A stretch of 7,719 nt of DNA. It comes from an uncultured Collinsella sp. GTDB lineage: Bacteria > Actinomycetota > Coriobacteriia > Coriobacteriales > Coriobacteriaceae. The notes beneath the pieces were generated by a model. The model was not told where the DNA came from and ran no database searches. It saw only the letters and a program-made list of their open reading frames with translations. Of the stretch, positions 4,941 to 7,719 are shown piece after piece. The first letter of the stretch is position 1, and each line of letters begins with the position of its first letter. The position numbers and the translations under genes were made by a program. Location of the stretch: positions 1 through 7,719 of the forward strand of contig CATZIG010000091.1 of assembly GCA_958419975.1 (NCBI GenBank), read 5' to 3'.

Positions 4941-7514
4941 CTAGAACGTCTGCTCGTAGTCGCTGTGCTTTTTGGCCGAACGCACCAGGAACTCCTGGTT
5001 GGTGTTGGTGCCCTTTAGACCCTTGATAAATGATGCGGCCGCGCGCTCGGTGTTGTTCATGCCGGCAAGAATGCGACGCAGGCCAAAGACAAACGGACGC
5101 ATCTGCTCGTCGACCAACAGGTCCTCGTTACGCGTACCGGAGGCAACGGGGTCGATAGCCGGGAAGATGCGGCGATCGGCCAGGTCGCGGTCGAGCTTAA
5201 GCTCCATGTTGCCGGTGCCCTTGAACTCCTCAAAGATGACCTCGTCCATCTTGGAACCGGTGTCGATGAGGGCAGAGGCCAGGATAGTGAGCGAGCCACC
5301 GTTCTCGATATTACGGGCTGCGCCCAGGAAGCGCTTGGGCGGATACAGGGCCGCCGAATCGACGCCGCCCGAAAGGATGCGACCCGAGGCGGGTGCCGCC
5401 AAGTTGTAGGCGCGGGCAAGACGCGTGATGGAGTCGAGCACCACCACAACATCGCCGCCCAGCTCCACGATGCGTTTTGCGCGCTCGATGACGAGCTCTG
5501 CCACACGAGTGTGGTTGTCGGCGGGCATATCGAAGGTCGACGCCACAACCTCGCCCTTGATGGAACGCTGCATATCGGTAACCTCTTCGGGGCGCTCGTC
5601 GACGAGCAGGCAGATGAGGTGCACCTCGGGGTTGTTAATCGAGATAGACTGGCAGATCTTCTTGAGGATTGTGGTCTTGCCGGCCTTGGGCGGGGACACG
5701 ATCAGGCCACGCTGACCCTTGCCGATCGGCGACACGATGTCGATGGCGCGACCGGTAATGGAGTCCTTGCCATGCTCCATGCGCAGCGGCTCGTTGGGAT
5801 AGACCGGGGTGAGGTCACCGAACTTGGGGCGGTTGCGAATCTGCTCGGGGTCTAGACCGTTGACGGTCGTGATTTTGGCGAGGCCGGCGCGCTTGTCGCC
5901 GCCGCGCGAAGGACGAAGCGAGCCCTCGATGACGTCGCCCGTGCGCAGACGCGCGGAGCGGATGAGGTAGGCGGGGACGAAGGCATCGTCGTTGGACTTC
6001 ATGTAACCGTGGGCATGGATGATACCGGAGCTGTCCGGACGAATCTGCAGGATGCCCTTGATGTCGCGGAAGCCCTCGGCCTTCGCGGCGGTGACGTAGA
6101 TCTCCTCGACGAGCTCGGCTTTCTTCTTGCCGGTCGTCTCGATCTCGAACTCCTTGGCCTTCTCGCGCAGTTCGGCGACCTTCATGGCAGCGAGCTCCTC
6201 ACGCGAAAGCGTGGGCTCGGTGGGGGCGGCGTTGCGCTCCTTGTTGCGCTGTTTGCGATCGCGCTGGCGGTTGCGACGGTCGTTGTTGCGCTCGTCCTTG
6301 CGCTCATTGCGCTCGTCGTTGCGCTTGTGCTGGCGACGATTGGGGCGAGCGCCGTCTTCGGCCTCGGCGGGCGCGGCGCCATCGGTTGCGGCGGCGTCGG
6401 CATTGGCCGCAGCGGCGTCATTGCCCTCGGCGCCGGAATCGACTTGCGCTTCGACATCAGCCTGCTGCTCGGACGCCTTGGCCTTAGCGGACTTCTTACG
6501 ACCGCGCTTGGGCTTCTCGGACGCAGGCCGTTCGACGTCCTGGGGCTCGGCGGCATCAATCGATGCATCGACGGTCGTCTCGGCGGAATCCTCGGACGCG
6601 CCCTTCTTGGCAGCCTTGGCCTTGGACGTGCGCTTAGCAGCAGTACGATGGCTGCGACCGGGACGGACATCGGCGAGCTCGACATCGGCGGGAGCGGCCT
6701 CGGAAGTCGTAGCATCCTGGACGGGCGCGTCGGCAACGGTTGCAGACTCGGCGGTCGTCGCAACATCCCGAGCGGCGGCGGCTGCGGCTGCGGCCTTCTC
6801 GGCCCCGACGAAGGCCTTGGGCTTGCGACCGCGACGGTGCGGGCGCAAAGCCGGATCGACAACGGGAACTTCGCTGGCCTCGACAGGCGCAGCGGACTCA
6901 GCAGGCGATGCACCCTCCCCTGCCGCGGAACGGACCGAAGCCTCAGTGAGCTCGGGGGTTACCTGATCGGCAACCTGCTCGGCCTTAGCAGCCGTGCGAC
7001 GGCGTGTGCGCGGTACCGGCTTCTCGGTCGGCTGGTCGGCGACAGGGGTCTCGGTGGCGGCAGGCGTCTCGGGCACAGACGGAGCTGCAAGCTCGGTCAG
7101 AGCCGCGGCCTCGCGCTCGGCAGCACGACGGCGGGCGCGCACCACCTGAGCCTCGCTAATCTGCGCCAACGCACGTGCCTGCGCGACCTCATCGGAAATC
7201 GGCGCCGAGGAGTCAGCTGCAACGGTGCGCTTGACGCGCGTCGTGCGCGTGGTACGGCGCTTGGGCTTGGTGACCTCCTCGCCGTCAGCAGCAGACTTGG
7301 CCGTGCGGCGCGTACGCTTGGGCTTTGCCGGAGCAGCCTCCTCACCAGATGCAGGCACGGCCTTCTCAGCCGCTGAAGGCGTAGGCGTCGAAGCAGCCTT
7401 AGGCGTCTCAGGAGCCGAAGCTTGCGCGGGCGCCGCGACCTGGTCCAACGCAACCGGTGCAGCGGGAGCGGCTTGCGTCGTCGTTATTTCGTTTTCTTGC
7501 TGTTGATCAGACAC
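4941..7514 (-). CDS. rho: Transcription termination factor Rho with a 443-residue N-terminal extension
   Basis: A hexameric RNA-dependent ATPase/helicase that ends transcription in the cytosol, here 857 residues against 419 in E. coli. Residues 444-857 are a complete Rho. They comprise the N-terminal helical bundle (444-475), the RNA-binding OB fold (about 484-535), Walker A PPKAGKT (608-614, Lys613), DERPEE with catalytic Glu640, Walker B VVVVLD (689-694), the Q-loop region SGGVDSAALYPPKRFLGAARN, the R-loop KGTGNMEL (from 765), and the arginine finger Arg795 in SGTRNED. Residues 1-443 are low complexity: Ala/Glu/Thr/Pro stretches broken by basic clusters, ending in an Asn/Arg/Lys/Asp-rich block (390-428). 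The start is GTG 7512-7514. An in-frame TGA four codons upstream excludes a longer form, and no ATG occurs before Met444. The ribosome site is weak (AAGAAAG or TTGAG). Actinobacterial Rho proteins commonly have such insertions, but this one is long. Confidence 0.95.
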   Translation of the reverse strand: MSDQQQENEITTTQAAPAAPVALDQVAAPAQASAPETPKAASTPTPSAAEKAVPASGEEAAPAKPKRTRRTAKSAADGEEVTKPKRRTTRTTRVKRTVAADSSAPISDEVAQARALAQISEAQVVRARRRAAEREAAALTELAAPSVPETPAATETPVADQPTEKPVPRTRRRTAAKAEQVADQVTPELTEASVRSAAGEGASPAESAAPVEASEVPVVDPALRPHRRGRKPKAFVGAEKAAAAAAAARDVATTAESATVADAPVQDATTSEAAPADVELADVRPGRSHRTAAKRTSKAKAAKKGASEDSAETTVDASIDAAEPQDVERPASEKPKRGRKKSAKAKASEQQADVEAQVDSGAEGNDAAAANADAAATDGAAPAEAEDGARPNRRQHKRNDERNERKDERNNDRRNRQRDRKQRNKERNAAPTEPTLSREELAAMKVAELREKAKEFEIETTGKKKAELVEEIYVTAAKAEGFRDIKGILQIRPDSSGIIHAHGYMKSNDDAFVPAYLIRSARLRTGDVIEGSLRPSRGGDKRAGLAKITTVNGLDPEQIRNRPKFGDLTPVYPNEPLRMEHGKDSITGRAIDIVSPIGKGQRGLIVSPPKAGKTTILKKICQSISINNPEVHLICLLVDERPEEVTDMQRSIKGEVVASTFDMPADNHTRVAELVIERAKRIVELGGDVVVVLDSITRLARAYNLAAPASGRILSGGVDSAALYPPKRFLGAARNIENGGSLTILASALIDTGSKMDEVIFEEFKGTGNMELKLDRDLADRRIFPAIDPVASGTRNEDLLVDEQMRPFVFGLRRILAGMNNTERAAASFIKGLKGTNTNQEFLVRSAKKHSDYEQTF

Positions 7515-7540
7515 AGTGTTTGCTCAACTTTCTTTTCAAG

Positions 7541-7613
7541 CCCTGTGATCACATGCTCCCTGCATAAACCTTCAGGGCGGCTAAACAGTCTAGCTCCGTC
7601 AAATACCGACGGA
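7541..7613 (-). promoter_or_regulatory. Rho leader with alternative hairpins
   Basis: In the minus-strand leader, a 6-bp hairpin is formed by plus-strand TCCGTC (7595-7600) and GACGGA (7608-7613). Further down, the RNA segment from 7573-7577 (CCCUG) can pair with CAGGG from 7558-7562 or with CAGGG from 7541-7545, but not both. A perfect 10-bp palindrome TGTGATCACA (7544-7553) overlaps the second partner. These could act as an attenuator or control access to the weak rho ribosome site. The pairing is visible; the function is inferred. Confidence 0.35.
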
Positions 7614-7658
7614 CATCATTGATCTGTATCGAGATATTTGCGTCATATACGCAGCGTT

Positions 7659-7686
7659 AGTGTAACACAACCGCAACCACCTGCAA
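7659..7686 (-). promoter_or_regulatory. Candidate rho promoter
   Basis: On the minus strand: -35 TTGCAG (7681-7686), a 16-nt spacer and -10 TACACT (7659-7664). This would start transcription near 7652 and give a leader of about 138 nt before the GTG. The -10 match is only moderate, and a promoter beyond the right edge is also possible. I see no gene between 7515 and 7719. Confidence 0.4.
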
Positions 7687-7719
7687 CTTAGTCATTGAGG
7701 ACGTTCTTAAACGACTAGT

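Noticed and set aside
6009..7376. Long plus-strand open frames (455 and 279 codons) opposite the Rho extension
   Set aside because: They lie opposite low-complexity Ala/Arg/Glu coding, and the Leu/Gly- or Ser/Ala-rich products are what the reverse of such codons gives. The Rho frame continues into an undoubted Rho core.

Overview
The window reads as a chromosomal segment of a GC-rich anaerobic actinobacterium, most likely a member of the Coriobacteriia (Collinsella or a close relative). The reasons are the strongly G/C-biased third codon positions, tRNA genes that encode their own 3' CCA, a Rho factor with a very long Ala/Glu/Lys/Arg-rich N-terminal extension of the actinobacterial kind, and the general look of the proteins. 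The genus is an impression from the proteins and was not checked by a search. No mobile element, CRISPR array, phage gene or rRNA is visible; this is ordinary core chromosome with two poorly understood parts.

Left end (1-439): a tRNA operon on the minus strand, tRNA-His(GTG), tRNA-Lys(CTT) and a second tRNA-Lys(CTT) cut by the window edge. It is driven from a sigma-70-type promoter at 301-329. A perfect 10-bp hairpin lies between the two lysine tRNAs. The tRNA operon is divergent from the first protein gene.

Middle left (440-2784): two plus-strand genes, each with its own Shine-Dalgarno site and terminator. The first is a class I/II PLP aminotransferase of the kynurenine/methionine aminotransferase type. 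The second is a zinc-binding ROK-family sugar kinase, probably a fructokinase. The second terminator is a perfect 15-bp stem that serves both strands, because the next operon converges on it.

Middle right (2770-4940): a minus-strand two-gene operon. It has a good promoter (4764-4792) and a structured leader of about 130 nt, followed by a membrane-anchored, largely disordered 466-residue protein of unknown function and a small VanZ-family membrane protein. The two genes are 7 nt apart, and the VanZ stop codon lies inside the shared terminator stem.

Right end (4941-7719): the gene for transcription termination factor Rho on the minus strand. It is 857 codons long with a GTG start. A complete Rho of about 414 residues sits behind a 443-residue low-complexity extension with alternating acidic and basic blocks. 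Its own intrinsic terminator follows, and its leader of about 140 nt has alternative hairpins and a weak ribosome site, which would suit autoregulation.

The most interesting material is the oversized Rho extension with its leader, and the unknown membrane-anchored protein paired with VanZ. No clearly new enzymatic or defence system is visible.
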